Of a DNA stretch of 64,000 nt, positions 11,426 to 23,458 are shown one piece after another (position 1 is the first letter of the stretch; every line of letters starts with the position of its first letter). The translations under genes were made by a program, and so were the position numbers. Below the pieces are notes generated by a model. That model did no database searches, was not told the origin of the DNA, and saw only the letters and a program-made list of their open reading frames with translations. The DNA is taken from assembly GCA_002900995.3 (NCBI GenBank), contig CM035308.1:248001-312000 (forward strand), read 5' to 3'. This stretch comes from Ganoderma boninense. Taxonomy: Eukaryota > Basidiomycota > Agaricomycetes > Polyporales > Polyporaceae.

Positions 11426-11864
11426 ACGTGGGACGGTCTAGTGTTGATAGGAGAGGTACAGACAGGTACGGTAGATGCTACAGTGGGGATCCGGTAGTTA
11501 TACACAGGAGGTGTGCTGACACGGGTCCGGGAGTAGGGTAGGCATAGGATAAATTACACGATGTGTACGGATGTGGGGGTGATGTCAGTCACCGTTGACC
11601 TGAGTGTATACTAGCGATGTGCAGTGCGAGAGACGTAGAAGTGCAGGATCAGGCAGCCAGACGAGAGATATTAGACTAGAGTAAGGTGAGGGAGAAAGTA
11701 CAGATATGTATCAGTCTGTGAGGTCCAGTGTCGTGTCGCATCGTGTCATGTCATCGTCGTCGTGAAGATCGTTAATGCCGGCAGACCGTCTGAAAATGCT
11801 CAGGCCTAGGCCTACCACGGTTCGAACCTCGTCAGCACAGATGCCCCAAAAGAGAAACTTCGAT
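11426..11864. other. Intergenic between convergent SDR and F-box genes
   Basis: 3' flanks only. A TTATACACAGGA motif occurs near 11498. No gene seen. Confidence 0.5.
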
Positions 11865-13661
11865 TCAGCGGAAGCGTGCCTTCTTTGACGCTCGCGCGTA
11901 CCCCATATCCACCTCTCGCCCCCCCTCCCACACCTTTACCAAGACACCCGTAGCTGGGAGCCACAGCAGCGACCGCCAGTCCACGCCCTTGCAGTCGCGG
12001 ATGTACAGCGCAGATATGCCCGGCACGGCCCCGGGCGGCACGTTCTGCAGGTACGCTCCGCTCAGCCGGTTGAGGACGTCCACGATCACTTCCGCGGTCA
12101 CCTTCTCGCTCTTGACCAGGGCGAGGGCTCGCAGCCGCCTGGGGGCGTACCGTAACGCGGCACAGAGGAAGGAGTGCGAGACCTGCGGGCCCTCGAGCGT
12201 GAGTGTGAGGTGGGGCGTGCCAGGGAACGGCAGGGACCCGAGCAGCGGCGCGACGAAGCGTTCGTCCAGCCACGCGTTCGCAACATGGAGGTGGCTGAGC
12301 GCAGGGAGGCGAGGGAACGACTTCAGGACGGTACGCAAGTGCGGGAACACCTCGGGCTGCGGCTGTGCGCTGGCGCTCCGGAGCGCGGGGGCGACGAGGT
12401 AGAGCGAGCGGAGGGCGGGCAGGGATAGGTGCGGGAGCGTGTACGTGAGTGCGGGTGGCACATCGGGGCCGTCGATGCACAGGGCGAGCTTGCGTAGGCG
12501 CGGGAGGGCGACTCCGCGAGCGAAGGACGCGGAGAGGGCGTAGCGCGATGGTGCATCGCCGCGCCATGGAAACGCGAGGCGCAGCTCCTCGAGCCCTGCG
12601 GACACCTGGAGCATGTAGAGAACCTCGCCGGCAGCCTGCGCGCCGCGCGTGAAGCCGTGGTGCGTGTAGTCGAGGTACGTGAGGCCCTGGAAGACAGTGG
12701 GCGACCACGCGAGACGGAGGCCCTGGACGGTCACGCGGCGGAGGCGCGGCGCGAAGCTGTTGAAAAGCGCGAACTCCTTCGTGTCGTCGTTGTCGGGATA
12801 GACGAGCGTGAGCTCGCGGAGTGCCGGGGCTTCGATCGCGGGAGAGTGGCCACAGCACGCGGACAGGGCGGCGTTCCAGAGGAATGGTGCGTACCCGTTG
12901 AACCTGACTTCCAGGGAACGCCAGCGGTGGATGTGTGGGATGGCGACGTGCATGCAGAGCTGAACGTGGTTGTAATATGCGAGGTGCGACGTCGCCCCCC
13001 TCGGACATAGCTGGACGTCGAGCGTGCACGCCTTCGCGCGGCGGATCCGCTGGTTCCACATCAGCAGGCCGCCGGTGTCCAGGGTGATTCGTCGCCAGAG
13101 AGTGGGGGTGTGCAGCGCGACGTATCTCCAGGCTTTGCAGACATGAGAGACGGTAACGGGGAACATGATATCCTCCTCCGCGCCAAGGACGAATATGTGC
13201 GCGAGAACCTCCGGTGGGAGCTGTGTGATTCGGTGCAGGAGACGGACCGGCTGGCGCGCCGCATGTTGTCGAGAGTCTGTCTTCGCAATGGCATGAGGCG
13301 CGGCCTTCGCATTGGTGTGGGCCGCGGGTTTTGCGTTGGCATGGGGCGCGACGGCGTTGCCAGACTGGCCTTGGGGCCTCCGATCGCGGTCGTGCTTTGG
13401 CGGCTCTGCGCGCGAAGGGGGGTCAAAAAGGGGAAGTGCGCGAGCATAGCGGGAGGGGACTGACTGAATTGCGGTTCTCTTCTCCTGCAGGTGATGAAGT
13501 GATGGTCAATCGCGGGATCGAAAGCGGACTCGCCATGGGAGCGGAGGCGGAGGCGGAGCGGACACTCACTCTGTGGCATAGAAAGCTTTGACCGCATCGA
13601 GGATCGACCGGGGGAACGCCGCTGGCTCGTGCTGGCGAGCACGCTTGAAAGGAAAGGGCAT
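11865..13661 (-). CDS. F-box-like protein with leucine-rich region
   Basis: Probable SCF substrate adaptor. Model: exon 1 13661-13570 (MPFPFKRARQHEPAAF... to FYATE), 85-nt intron, exon 2 13484-13465 (20 nt), 59-nt intron, exon 3 13405-11865. All phases match with canonical GT-AG sites, and the result reads directly into the F-box RITQLPPEVLAHIFVLG, then VSHVCKAWRYVALHTPTLW. The body is a run of leucine-rich strands (ALRELTLVYP, LRRVTVQGLRL, GLEELRLAFPW, LRKLALCIDG, ALRSLYLVAP, LSHLHVANAW) typical of this family. The link between exon 1 and the F-box is Ala/His/Asn-rich low complexity. An alternative start is the Met at 13166, but that would lose the F-box. Target unknown. Confidence 0.85.
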
Positions 13662-14481
13662 ACTCCCTCGGGGAGGGTGGTCGAAGAGGGAGAACGAGAA
13701 CGCGCCGCGCGGAGGCGGGACACGCGTTAAGTATTTATCTGCGCGCAGAAGCCGGCGGGAGATGAAGACCAGAGTGCGAGGGGGAGGGCGAGAGAGCCAG
13801 GGGAGGCAGTGCGACGGTGATAGTGTGGCTGGGAAGGTCCGGAGCGTAATCGAGAAAAGGGGGCGGGCTTATTGTCGGGGCATTCCCGCCGGGGACAAAG
13901 CAGGACGAGAGCTGGGCGAGACATGCGACCGGCACAGGAACCGTAGAATGGAGAAGCGGGTCAGTGGGAATGTTCAGCTGGATCGAAGAATGCCTGAACG
14001 GTCGTCCTGGGCTCAGCTGCCTCGCCAACGTCTCCGCAAAGTCGACCGAGGCGCTCCCCACTTCCAGCAGCGCGCATCGATCCATCCGGTGCGTGCGCGG
14101 CGGGACGAGGTTTCTTACTACGTGGTAATTTCAGCGGACCTCTCGCACCCTCGGACGCGACATACCAATCTCGACCCCGCGTAGGGTTAGGGCTTTCGAG
14201 TCGGGAGGACACGCAGACGCCCGCTTGGCAGTGGTGGTGGATCACTGGGTGCAGTCCGGGAGCCCCGACGCCGGATAAGGCGGTTGCAGGTACTCGCAGC
14301 ACAATAGTTCTCCATTCCGACGGTAAATGAGCCTCGGAACGGAACGATGCAGCGTTCCAGACTTTGGCAATGCGGCCCGTTACTAGGTCATATCCGGAAG
14401 CTCTGAGTTCTCCGATCCGCGTGCGCCGTGTGGACGACGACGACGACTCGGAAACTCACTCAGCAGAGAGGATCCTCAGCC
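13662..14481. other. Intergenic, promoter side of the F-box gene
   Basis: About 820 bases, GC-rich near the F-box start. No coding family or repeat recognised. Confidence 0.45.
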
Positions 14482-15807
14482 TCAAACAATGTCGGCCAGC
14501 AGCTTCACAAACCGCTCGGGTTCTTCCCAGTGCACCTGTCATCGTAAACAAGCGCGAATCAGTGACGTCATGCGTTATCGATAGTCCTTCACCCAGTTGA
14601 CTCGGATGCACTCACGAAATGGTTTGCCCCCTCGAGCCTGTGCAGGGCAAGTGGCCGTCGAAACTCTGGCTGCGCCCCGGCATGCCTGAAATTGAGGAGC
14701 ACAGAAGCCCATACGCAGTCTCCCACGCTCATGTCGCTCCAGATGACGTGGACGCGGAGCGAAGGCCATACCTCTTCGAGGGCGTTGCCAAACGCGAACC
14801 GCCGATCGAGGAGCGCGCTCTCCACGTTCGCCCTGTAGATGTCCTTGTTCAGCATCCTGAGCAGGTTCTGCGACCCGTCCGCGTCGATGACGGGAGCGTG
14901 CACCATCTCGCGCAGCTCCGCAGGCGTCATGCGCGAAGTCGTCGGGGAGCGCCTCGACTTCGGGTCGGCAAGCCCGGGCTGATCGTGGTGAAGGGGGGTC
15001 CGCGGCGCGTACGTCGGGGAGGGATCGAGAGCTTGCGGGAACGTGAACGGAGCGTAATACGCGGAGGCAGAGAGGCAGAAGGCTGAGGTAAGGTCATCTA
15101 GCGACATCCAAGGTTCGCGCGTGGCTCTGATCCCTTGAAGCTCCTCGGGAACCGTCCCTCCAGTGGACGCGAGGCTCGGCTCTGTTTGGTCGGCGACGAT
15201 CAGTACCGCGCTGGAGAAGAAGAAAGGGTGGCGGCGGACGCACCGTATAGGACGTAGCTACGTAAGTGCGTGTCCAGGAGGGCTCTCGTACCCTCAGGAA
15301 GCTGGTCAGCGTGCGCCAGCAGCGCCATTGTCTGGCAGCTCGCCGCAGACCACGCAATAAGGGAGATGCCACCCTGGCGGAGCAGCCGAGTCGGTCCCTA
15401 CTCGGATCGGCGGGATGCCCTGGTATTGAACGAGCCATTGTAGGAAGGTCCCAAGTTCGAGCGCGCGGGCCCGGAGCGCCCTCTCCTGCCGTTCAAGGCT
15501 TGGACCGCGAATGTCATTGAGTTCCTCTGGGGCGTAGGGGGTAGAACCTGGATAGTCGCGCAAGTTCAGGGTGACGAGGCGTAGCTTGCGCTCGGCGGTG
15601 AAAGGTCCAAGTCGCCGGAACGTGGCTGGAGGCACCACTTAGTATGTGAGATCAGGCGCCAGGACGAACAATGGAGCGCTTACCGCCGTGGAATCCTGCT
15701 CCATGCACTAGAACAAGGGTCGTATAGTCACCATTGGAACCGGGAGGAACACCAGAGTCCTCATAGTACAGGACGCTACCCTGGTCATCGACTACTGTAG
15801 TGGGCAT
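14482..15807 (-). CDS. Alpha/beta hydrolase paralogue A (altered nucleophile elbow)
   Basis: First of three tandem paralogues. Exons 15807-15684, 15625-15244, 15181-14616, 14535-14482. The start MPTTVVDDQGSVLYYEDSG and VLVHGAGFHGG (oxyanion strand and HG motif) match paralogues B and C, as do LNLRDYPGSTPY, VIWSDMS (candidate Asp) and LEGANHFV (candidate His). Between GTDSAAPPG and GISLIAWSAASC the frame breaks by one base, at a GGG run near 15383. After correction the nucleophile region reads IAWSAAS rather than the LSWSGGN of B and C. The Ser is kept but the glycine after it is replaced, so activity may differ. Ends VHWEEPERFVKLLADIV. Substrate unknown. Confidence 0.72.
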
Positions 15808-16094
15808 GACACGTAAAGTCTTCGACAGAGAAAGTGGCATACTCGGGGAACGAGAGGCCGCCCTCTATATGTTAGTGGAATCCGCACGTCCGAGCAATAG
15901 TGAACTACGCAATCTCGGATATCACAAGCAGACGGGCCCCGACATTCGTAAAAGAGAGTTTGGTCGCATTGGTGTGAACCTTGCAATTTGCATGCATTCG
16001 CAAGAGCTTCCTGATGGCAGTGAAAAATGGCGAAATGCTTCCAGCTCAATTTGTTTACTAAAGCACAACTTACGAAGAGCGGTCAATCGAAATG
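15808..16094. other. Spacer between hydrolases A and B
   Basis: 287 bases between the 3' end of B and the start of A, AT-richer than the genes. Probable promoter of A. Confidence 0.45.
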
Positions 16095-17379
16095 TTATAT
16101 GATCCTAGCCAAAACGTTGACAAATCTTTCAGGCTCCTCCCAGTGGATCTGAGGAGAGGGCGGTTAACCTCCATCAAGCACGATGCACGACGCACAGAAG
16201 CGAACACTCACGAAGTGGTTCCCGCCCTCCAGCTTGTGGAACTCGACAGGCCGACGGGCCTCCGGGTGCGCTTGCCTTGTACGCGCAATTAAGGTTCGCG
16301 ACCGCCCACGCGATCTGACCCACCGTCCGATCGCACCAGACGACGTGCACCCGCACCGCCGGCAGGATCTGCTTCTTCGCGCCGCTCCCGTCGTCGAAGC
16401 GGCAGTCGAACAGCGCCCGCCTGGCGTTCTCCCGGAAGACAGGGCGCAGGAGCGGCGACCAGATGACGTGCTGTGCGCGCTCCATAATCGGCGCGTGCGT
16501 CAGGCTGCGCAGCGTCGCCGCGTCCATCTTGGCTGTGGTGGGCCGCAGAGCCGGGTCGGCGGGCCCGAGAACTTCGTGGAGCGCCAGGCGGGGCGCATAC
16601 GAGGGCGCATCTGGGATCGTATCGGGAAGGGTGAAGGGGGCGTAGAAGGCGGACACTTGGGCGCCGAAGAGGATCACTTGGTCTGAGGGAGGGAGGGTCC
16701 GATCGGGGTGGATGTTGCTGAGCGCAGGTGGCGTGGCGGTCCCGGCAGCAGTGCTGCTGGGATCTGGGGGGTGTATGCGTTGGTCAGCACCTGCGTCATC
16801 TAGGAACGACGGCGCACGATCGCGCACCGTAGAGTATGAGGCTGCGCAGATATTCGTCGAAGAGCTTCCTTGTCTCCTCCGTCAGCTTGTCGGCGTGCGC
16901 GAACATGGACAGGGTGTGCCCGTTTCCGCCAGACCACGACAGAAGCGAGAGTCCCCCGACCAGCTCGTCTTCGCCATTTCCCTCGCGTATCGGGGGGATC
17001 TCCTCTGTGTAGATGAGCCAACGGAGAAATTCGGCGAGCTCTAAGCCGCGCGCTTGGAGCTCTGCTTCTCGAGCTTCAATGCTACCTTCGAGGCGGTCAA
17101 GTTCCTCGTCAGTATACGGCGTGGAACCCGGGTATCCATGCAAATTGAGGAGGATGATGCGGATGTTGTGCTGAGTGGCAAATGGAATCATGGGTCGGAA
17201 TCCAGCTGCAGAAAATGGTCAGTGCAAAGCAATTCGCGGATCCGAAGTGGATCCTTACCACCGTGGAAGCAGGTGCCGTGAACCATGACCAGGGTGACGT
17301 AGTCGGTGGAAGCATTCGGAACGCCGCTGTCCTCATAGTAGAGGACAGATCCTCGGGCGTCGACAGGCGCAGTTGGCAT
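16095..17379 (-). CDS. Alpha/beta hydrolase paralogue B
   Basis: Soluble hydrolase of unknown substrate. The start MPTAPVDARGSVLYYEDSG is followed by VMVHGTCFHGG, an intron, then NLHGYPGSTPYTDEEL, and the nucleophile elbow LLSWSGGNGHTLSMF (Ser in a GxSxG-like turn). A 64-nt intron after RSLILYG leads to DPSSTAAGTATPP. Then come HVVWCDRT (candidate Asp), EGGNHFV (candidate His) and a last small exon, IHWEEPERFVNVLARII. The four-exon structure is the same as in A and C. One extra base near 16277, between NCAYK and AHPEARRPVEF, breaks the frame just before the catalytic His, so the gene as given would lose it. Confidence 0.78.
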
Positions 17380-18171
17380 GGTGGACTTAGGAGGGCCGCG
17401 TAGAGGGAGAGTCTAGCAGGTTATAAAGGGCACAATTCAAAAAGCACACGCTTCTGGGAGGCCTTATATGCGGTCAATAATGGTCCACGCAGTGGTGCTA
17501 GTCACGCATTGAAGGCTTGGAGTGTGTGAACGTGTCGCAGGATGACATTGGAGTGGGCATATGCAGCAGATTAAAGCAAAGATTTACCTGGTTCAACAAT
17601 ATGCTGGTTTTTTGAAGCTTTTGTGAGTGAGGAGTCGCAAAGGAGAAGCAAGACACGCACTACAGTAGCATGAACATCGACGTTGGAGCCCACTATGGCT
17701 GACGTCATACGCGTCTCAAGCGAGCTTGAGCGAGAAGATAGTCGTCGTAGAGCTCGTTGGATATGAAATGCGCAAGCAAAGCGGTTAAGATGAGACTCAT
17801 TCAAGGGACTGCTATGTCGTGGTCAGCAGTCAACCTGACAGTGCGACACTATGCAGCTTTCGGCAATTGCCGAGAAACATTCCCACCTGCATCGTTGACG
17901 CCACAATGCCGGCGTTAAAATCGCCTCTCGCTACCGCCTCTCACAAGTTCAACTTCACTCGATTATTCTGCCTGTGATGGTTCTCAACTAGGCGGTGCAT
18001 ATGGTTCACAGTTGTACGTGAACTTCTTACTGTAACAGAGACAGAACATACGTATGTGAAACTATCGACCGACGGAAGCTGACTCCGCGGAGACTCAGAC
18101 AGTACTAGTAGACTCCGAGTTGGACTCGCCACTGATATCCGGGTCGCACCTGGAACCATGAGGCGTGTATA
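17380..18171. other. Intergenic between hydrolases B and C
   Basis: About 790 bases, AT-rich. Promoter side of B and 3' flank of C. No gene or clear repeat. Confidence 0.45.
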
Positions 18172-19464
18172 TCAAACAAGCTTTGCTAATAGCTTTATGA
18201 ACCTTTGTGGATCCTCCAAGTGAATCTAATTCGTCGCAAATAATGGTAGGTTAAGTTCACACATCTGCAATACCTCAGATCCTGGAAGTACTCACGAAGT
18301 GATTGGCACCCTCCATCTTGTGGACCTCCATCGGCCTGCGCGCAGCGGGGTCCGCCTCTTTATACTTGCAGTTAAAAACAGACGTGGCCCAAGCCACATC
18401 TCCTCCCGTCATGTCACACCACACCAAGTGCACCTTCACGCCTGGCCACACCTTCCTCTTCAATCCACTCGCGTCCTCGAGCAGACGGCAGTCGTACAGC
18501 GCACGGCTGGCGTTCGTTTGGTAGATCAGCGGTAGCGTTGGAGACCACATCGCTGGCTGAACGCGCTGGAATATTTCGGGGTATATGAGGGCGCGGAGCC
18601 CGGCTTCGGTCAGTTTCGCCGTCGTTGGCAGGTGGTTGGGGTCCTGGAGGGGCACGCGAGGTGCGTACGAGAGGTCTCCATCGATCTTGTCAGGGAGAGT
18701 AAATGGCGGGTAGTACGACGACACCGCATGAGAAAAGTGGAGTGCCTGTTCGTCCGAAGATAACGATGGCTTTAGAGACACAGTCCCCATGCCTGGAGGG
18801 GTCTGAACCCCCGCCGCGGTGTGGCTCGGATCTACATAACGGCGCGTGAGCTCGGGCAGGACGCCTTAACATCACGCCATATCATATCTTGTGCTCACCG
18901 TACATGACGAAGCTTCGCAAGCAGCCATCGAGGACCTTCCGAGTGTCTTCAGACAGCGTGTTGGCGTTCGCAAACATCGACAGCGTGTGACAGTTCCCTC
19001 CTGACCATGAAAGCAAGGACAGACCACCGCCGCCGGTACCGCCCTCTCGCGTGGCATGGAAATCGGGGATCTTCTCTGTTTCGATAAACCAGCGCAAGAA
19101 TGCGGCGATCTCCAAACCCCTCGCCCGAACGGCTAACTCAGCTTCTTTGGCACTACCCTCGAAGCATTTCAGCTCCTCGTCGGAATACGGCGTTGACCCG
19201 GGATATCCTCGAAGGTTGAGCAAGACGAGGCGGAGGTTATGCTCCTCTGCGAACGGTACGAGCGGTCGAAAGCCAGCTAGTTTGAGTACGTAATCGCAAT
19301 CGTTTAGTCTATACACTGCCCAAGATATGGGGACGTCACGAACCACCGTGGAAGCACGTTCCATGGACGAGCACAATCGTCACATAGTCTGTGGACTTGC
19401 CCGGAACGCCGCTGTCTTCGTAGTATAAGACAGCTCCATGCTGGTCGACTGGTGCTGTGGGCAT
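18172..19464 (-). CDS. Alpha/beta hydrolase paralogue C (intact)
   Basis: The only one of the three paralogues whose four exons join without a frame correction. MPTAPVDQHGAVLYYEDSG and VLVHGTCFHGG lie in exon 1. Exon 2 (about 19278-18901) carries NLRGYPGSTPYSDEEL and the nucleophile elbow LLSWSGGNCHTLSMF. Exon 3 carries SSYYPPFTLPDKI, HLVWCDMTGGD (candidate Asp) and MEGANHFV (candidate His). The final exon is IHLEDPQRFIKLLAKLV. The triad is complete. About 330 residues, with no signal peptide, so probably cytosolic. The head-to-tail arrangement and shared intron positions show tandem duplication. Confidence 0.85.
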
Positions 19465-20687
19465 GCTGAAGGTGAGCGGGGGTATGGAAAAGGTAGTGCT
19501 AGACCATAGTGCGAAGGCATATATGTAAGCTAGCAGGAGATAGGAATGTGGTCAGCATTAGTGCCGTCGCCGGCCGTGCTTCTATACAAGTTTTTGTATG
19601 TGGTCTGTATATAGGAACGGAAGATGCACGACAGAAATAGCTGGGAGGCAGACGCACCACAATAGAATATTGCTACCAAAGCGCTAACTTAACACGTAGC
19701 GTTCGTCCCGCTGGAAGGCAATCTATTCCGGAGGAATGTTTCTCTGATTAGTGTGCACACGGCCAAGATATCGATCGTATACAAGCTTTTTCAAGTTCCA
19801 ATATCCCGGCCGATGTGCAAAATGGGCTTTCGAACCTTGAAGTTCAAGTCGCACGGCCCGAAGCAAGAATTTACACCGCGGTAGATGCGGTAAACGGCGG
19901 AGGTAAACTCACATTAAATGAATGAGACGGATGTTCGAATTGAAAAGTGGGTCGAAGGATTGACATTGTCGGGAACTTGAAGCTTCGTTTTTCAAATTGT
20001 GCGAGTCACGGAGCAAATGCTAACTGGAAAAGTTGACCTTTCTTAAATAAAATGCCATCTATGTTGCAACCTCCACAATTTAGGAAAAATTGAAGCGTGA
20101 ATTCGAGACGAGGGGAGCAGAGAGGGCGGGAGCAAGGGAGGCAGGTGGGCTGAGTGGCTGACCTGCATTAGCGCGCGCTTGCTACTGTACCCAAACGCCG
20201 GCATCTCCCGGCAGAACATTGCTGGACAAGTGGCTAGCGCTAGCAGCGCGGCGGTCTCAGACCTCAGCCCCTCTCAGCCCCGCACTCGCTCGTCGCACCG
20301 AGTTGCTCTCCGAGGCTCAGGCTACTTACATCGTAGCGGCATGTACCTTCTAGTTGTCTTCAAGGGAAATAGGCTGTCCCTAGCTACTGACAAGCGCACA
20401 GGCTCGTTCCTCCCTCATCAGTCTTCAAATCTACTATATTCAAGTCGAGACTGGTGATGAAACAGCGTCAGCCATGGTCTACTCTAACGAGCATTGAGGC
20501 TAACATGGACGGCTGACATGTCACTTATCCACTATGAGGCTAACGTAGAAGACCAAAACCGAGCGCAATATTTCTCCAAGTCAGCCTCCGTGGCCTCAGC
20601 ATAAATACCTGGGACGCGAGGGGCCTTGTTCCTCGTGAACTCATCCGCTCGTACCTCGCCCGCACTTGCACATCCGCCCTCCGCACC
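19465..20687. other. Intergenic upstream of the repeated gene
   Basis: About 1.2 kb, AT-rich from 19500 to 20100. No gene supported. The 5' limit of the repeat that begins near 20688 cannot be set, because the matching part of the second copy lies beyond the window. Confidence 0.4.
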
Positions 20688-23458
20688 ATGCTGCCTAACT
20701 ACCTCCCACCGTACCGCCTTGAGCACTACCCTAAAGGCCTCAAAGGGCCATATATTGCCTCACCTTCACTTGCAGCTCATCTCGGGAAGCGTCCCTTCTT
20801 CCCCTCGAGGGCGGAGTACGTCTATTGGGTCTTCGTGGATCGCAAATTCCGTCGTCGTCGCCGCGGCGAATTGGAGCGTGACCACCAGGGGCCGCAGCCG
20901 CCGCCAGCCCCATCCTTCGACTTCTATGAGGACGACCACCTCGAGGACGACAGGAGGTCAGGCTCTCCTCAGTTCCTGGTAAATATCCGTCGCACCGGGC
21001 GAAGGTCACATCCGACTTGGTCCGCTATTAGACAGTGTCTTCGCACTGAGGAAGAAGCTGCTGAAGTGAGTTCCATGACTTGGCTATCATGTATGTCGTA
21101 CTGATAATCCGTGCAGGCCATCGCGCGCATTGCCCACTGGCAGTCGACGTCCACGCTCACATTCGGCAGGGAGCTCAGCTACGCAAGATACTCTATCGCT
21201 CCTGATGTGCAAGTCCTTTCACACCAGCCATCGTTCTTGCCGGACGGCCCCCTTCCTGGTTCGCAGCTGCTGGCCACAGCTACGAACGCTCCCGTCCGCA
21301 TTGAGAGCGACGAGCGTGACCTAGCGCCGCCATCTACGATGTGCACCGACACCGAGTTGCCCAGCGTCGACAATGTCGCTTTCCGTGGTCTGCGATCTCC
21401 CATGAGGGCTCCACCATCCAGCCCAGTCCGTGCGGCACCCCGATTCCACGAACGTTCCGTCGCACAGCCTGGAGCCATGTTCGAAGACGGTGACGTGACT
21501 ATGCTCATCGCCACTCCCCCACGCCAGGTCGCCCATCAGAGCGCACCCTCCTTCCAGCCTCCTGTCCCTACTCTGCTCCAGTGGCTCGCCGCTTCTCAAC
21601 AGGATGTAGACATGGGCGACATGTGGGAGGACAACATCCGAACCCAAGTCGTTGAGCCTCTCCATCTACCAGGCCCCATGTTCACGTCCTTCTCCGCCTT
21701 TGCCCCCGCGGCTCCTTCCCAGGTGGTACAGAACGTGCCCATGAGCGCGCAGGCCGAGAACGTGGTCGCACCCTCCAGCACAGTCACTCTCACCAGCACA
21801 CCGCCACGGGCTGGCACGCTCCTTCTCCGCCGCTCGCCGCAGCCACCGACCACTCCAGAGTCCCTCTTCGGGGATGACGGCGAGGGCGACAAGTCCCTTT
21901 TCGGAGATGATGACGAGGACGACGAGGACGACTGCGTGATCATCACAGGAACGATGCCCGCACCCGCAGTCACGTTCACTCTCGCTGAGCACCAGTACAT
22001 GGAGTGGTGGCCGCCCCTCGAGCAGCCAAAGCCCAAGCCACAGCCACAGACGCAGACGCAGACGCTCCCAGATTATGCAGATCCCGCATCCCTCGTCGTC
22101 CACAGCCCGCCGACGGGCCCTCTCCAGTCTCCCACCCTTGACGACGTCGAGATGGGCTCCTCTGACGCCGAGGTGCCCACCCGGGACGTCGAGATAGGCA
22201 CGTCCGACGACGAGGCACTCATCCGCGACGTCAAGATGGCCTCGCCGACCTCCGAGGTGCAGCACACGCGGCTCCCGCGCGTCCGCTCCGTCATCCGGCC
22301 CCTCCGGCCCCTCCCCGTCCGCTCTGCCAGTCGGCCTCTCCCTGTCCCCATCTCCGTCCCCGTCCTCACGGCGCCCATCCCTGCCATCGTCTCTACGACA
22401 ATCCCGGCCTATGAGGTCCCTATGGCGCTTGGAGACACGCAGACTGGTGCCGATCCGTCAATGGCGGAGGACGACGCCGCGGTTATTCGAGCCGGGCTGC
22501 CTCTGCCCCTCCTGGCGTGCAGGCCTGCTGGTGTTGTGGAGGTCAAGGACATCGACATGGCCGAGCGCAGGGAACCGAGCCTCCCTTCCAGCGAGATCAA
22601 GAGCGGCAGCGGCGGGGACGAGCAGGGCAGCGAGGACGCGGAGCTGCTGCGCGAGCTGTTCGCCATGCGCCGCGATCCCAACGAGTGGTACGGTCATAGT
22701 AAGCCGGCTGGCCGAGCTGTCCGCCGTCGATTCGCCAAGGTCATGCCCGTCACCTTCGCGCTCGCCGATCTGACGCTCTCGTCGTCGGATGAGTCGCTGG
22801 CTTCTGACGGGGATAGTGATGGCGACAGCGATGACGAGGGTGAGTCTAGACTCAGCGCTCTCTCCACTCTGTTTCAATCGCTCACATCCCGCTTTCCGTG
22901 TCTTGTACGACTCGATCATGTTTAGGACTGTTCTGTGGACGGTCGGAGTCCGACGCGACCATCGCCACGTCGGTGGACCCGGAGGTCTGCAGCCTCGCCG
23001 ACTCTCTGGTTAAGCTGAACATCGGGTCCACGGAGGAGGCCCCTTCATCGTTGTCGTTGGTGCCAAGAGACCCGGTCGCCGTGTCTCCGGACGCAGTGCC
23101 CCTTATCAAGGTGGGCGATACCGAGGTCTCGGTTTCGACGCCGGTGCTCGCGTCGAACGCCACCGCCGCTGGTCTCTCGCCCTACAAGAGGATCTACTGG
23201 CAACCGCGGCGGGTACTCTGGCTCGAGCCTCGACTCTGGCATTTTCAAGACTGGCAGCGGCGACTCTCAGCAGCACCCATCCTCCGCTTCTGGCAAGCGC
23301 AGGATCCGCTTCCGCCTACCAGGCGACGGACTCCAGATGCACGACCCCGGCTTCGACGCCGTCCCCCCTGCCGCGGTCTACAACTGGTCCCCCTTCTCTG
23401 GTCCTTCGCTGCCGCCCTCTCGCCCGCCCCGTGCCAGTGCAAGTGCCCCGATCCCTAA
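20688..23458 (+). pseudogene. Repeated disordered-protein gene, copy 1 (3'-deleted)
   Basis: Gene of unknown function present twice in the window. Exons 20688-21065, 21117-22839 and 22926-23458 splice in phase. The N terminus (MLPNYLPPYRLEHYP, SRAEYVYWVFVDRKF) is the only ordered-looking part. The rest is Pro/Ser/Asp-rich and holds 14-residue repeats of the type DVEMGSSDAEVPTR (22143-22258), acidic runs, and a conserved block (ELLRELFAMRRDPNEWYG, MPVTFALADLTLSSSDE). After SPYKRI (about 23193) the sequence jumps to what in copy 2 lies about 700 bp further on, losing an intron and most of the last exon. The reading frame then shifts and stops at 23458. The longer original frame is still visible downstream (DPGFDAVP, VYNWSPFSGPS). 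I call it pseudogenised in its 3' part. No domain recognised. Confidence 0.65.
22143..22258 (+). repeat. 42-bp coding minisatellite, about 2.75 units
   Basis: Tandem 42-nt units at 22143-22184 and 22185-22226, then a partial unit. Each encodes a DVEMG-S-DAE-PTR type motif. Copy 2 carries about 3.75 units (63936 down to about 63780). Confidence 0.8.

Noticed and set aside
11817..11830. GGTTCGAACC resembling a tRNA T-loop
   Set aside because: Flanking bases cannot form a T stem and there is no anticodon arm; it lies in the 3' flank of the F-box gene.
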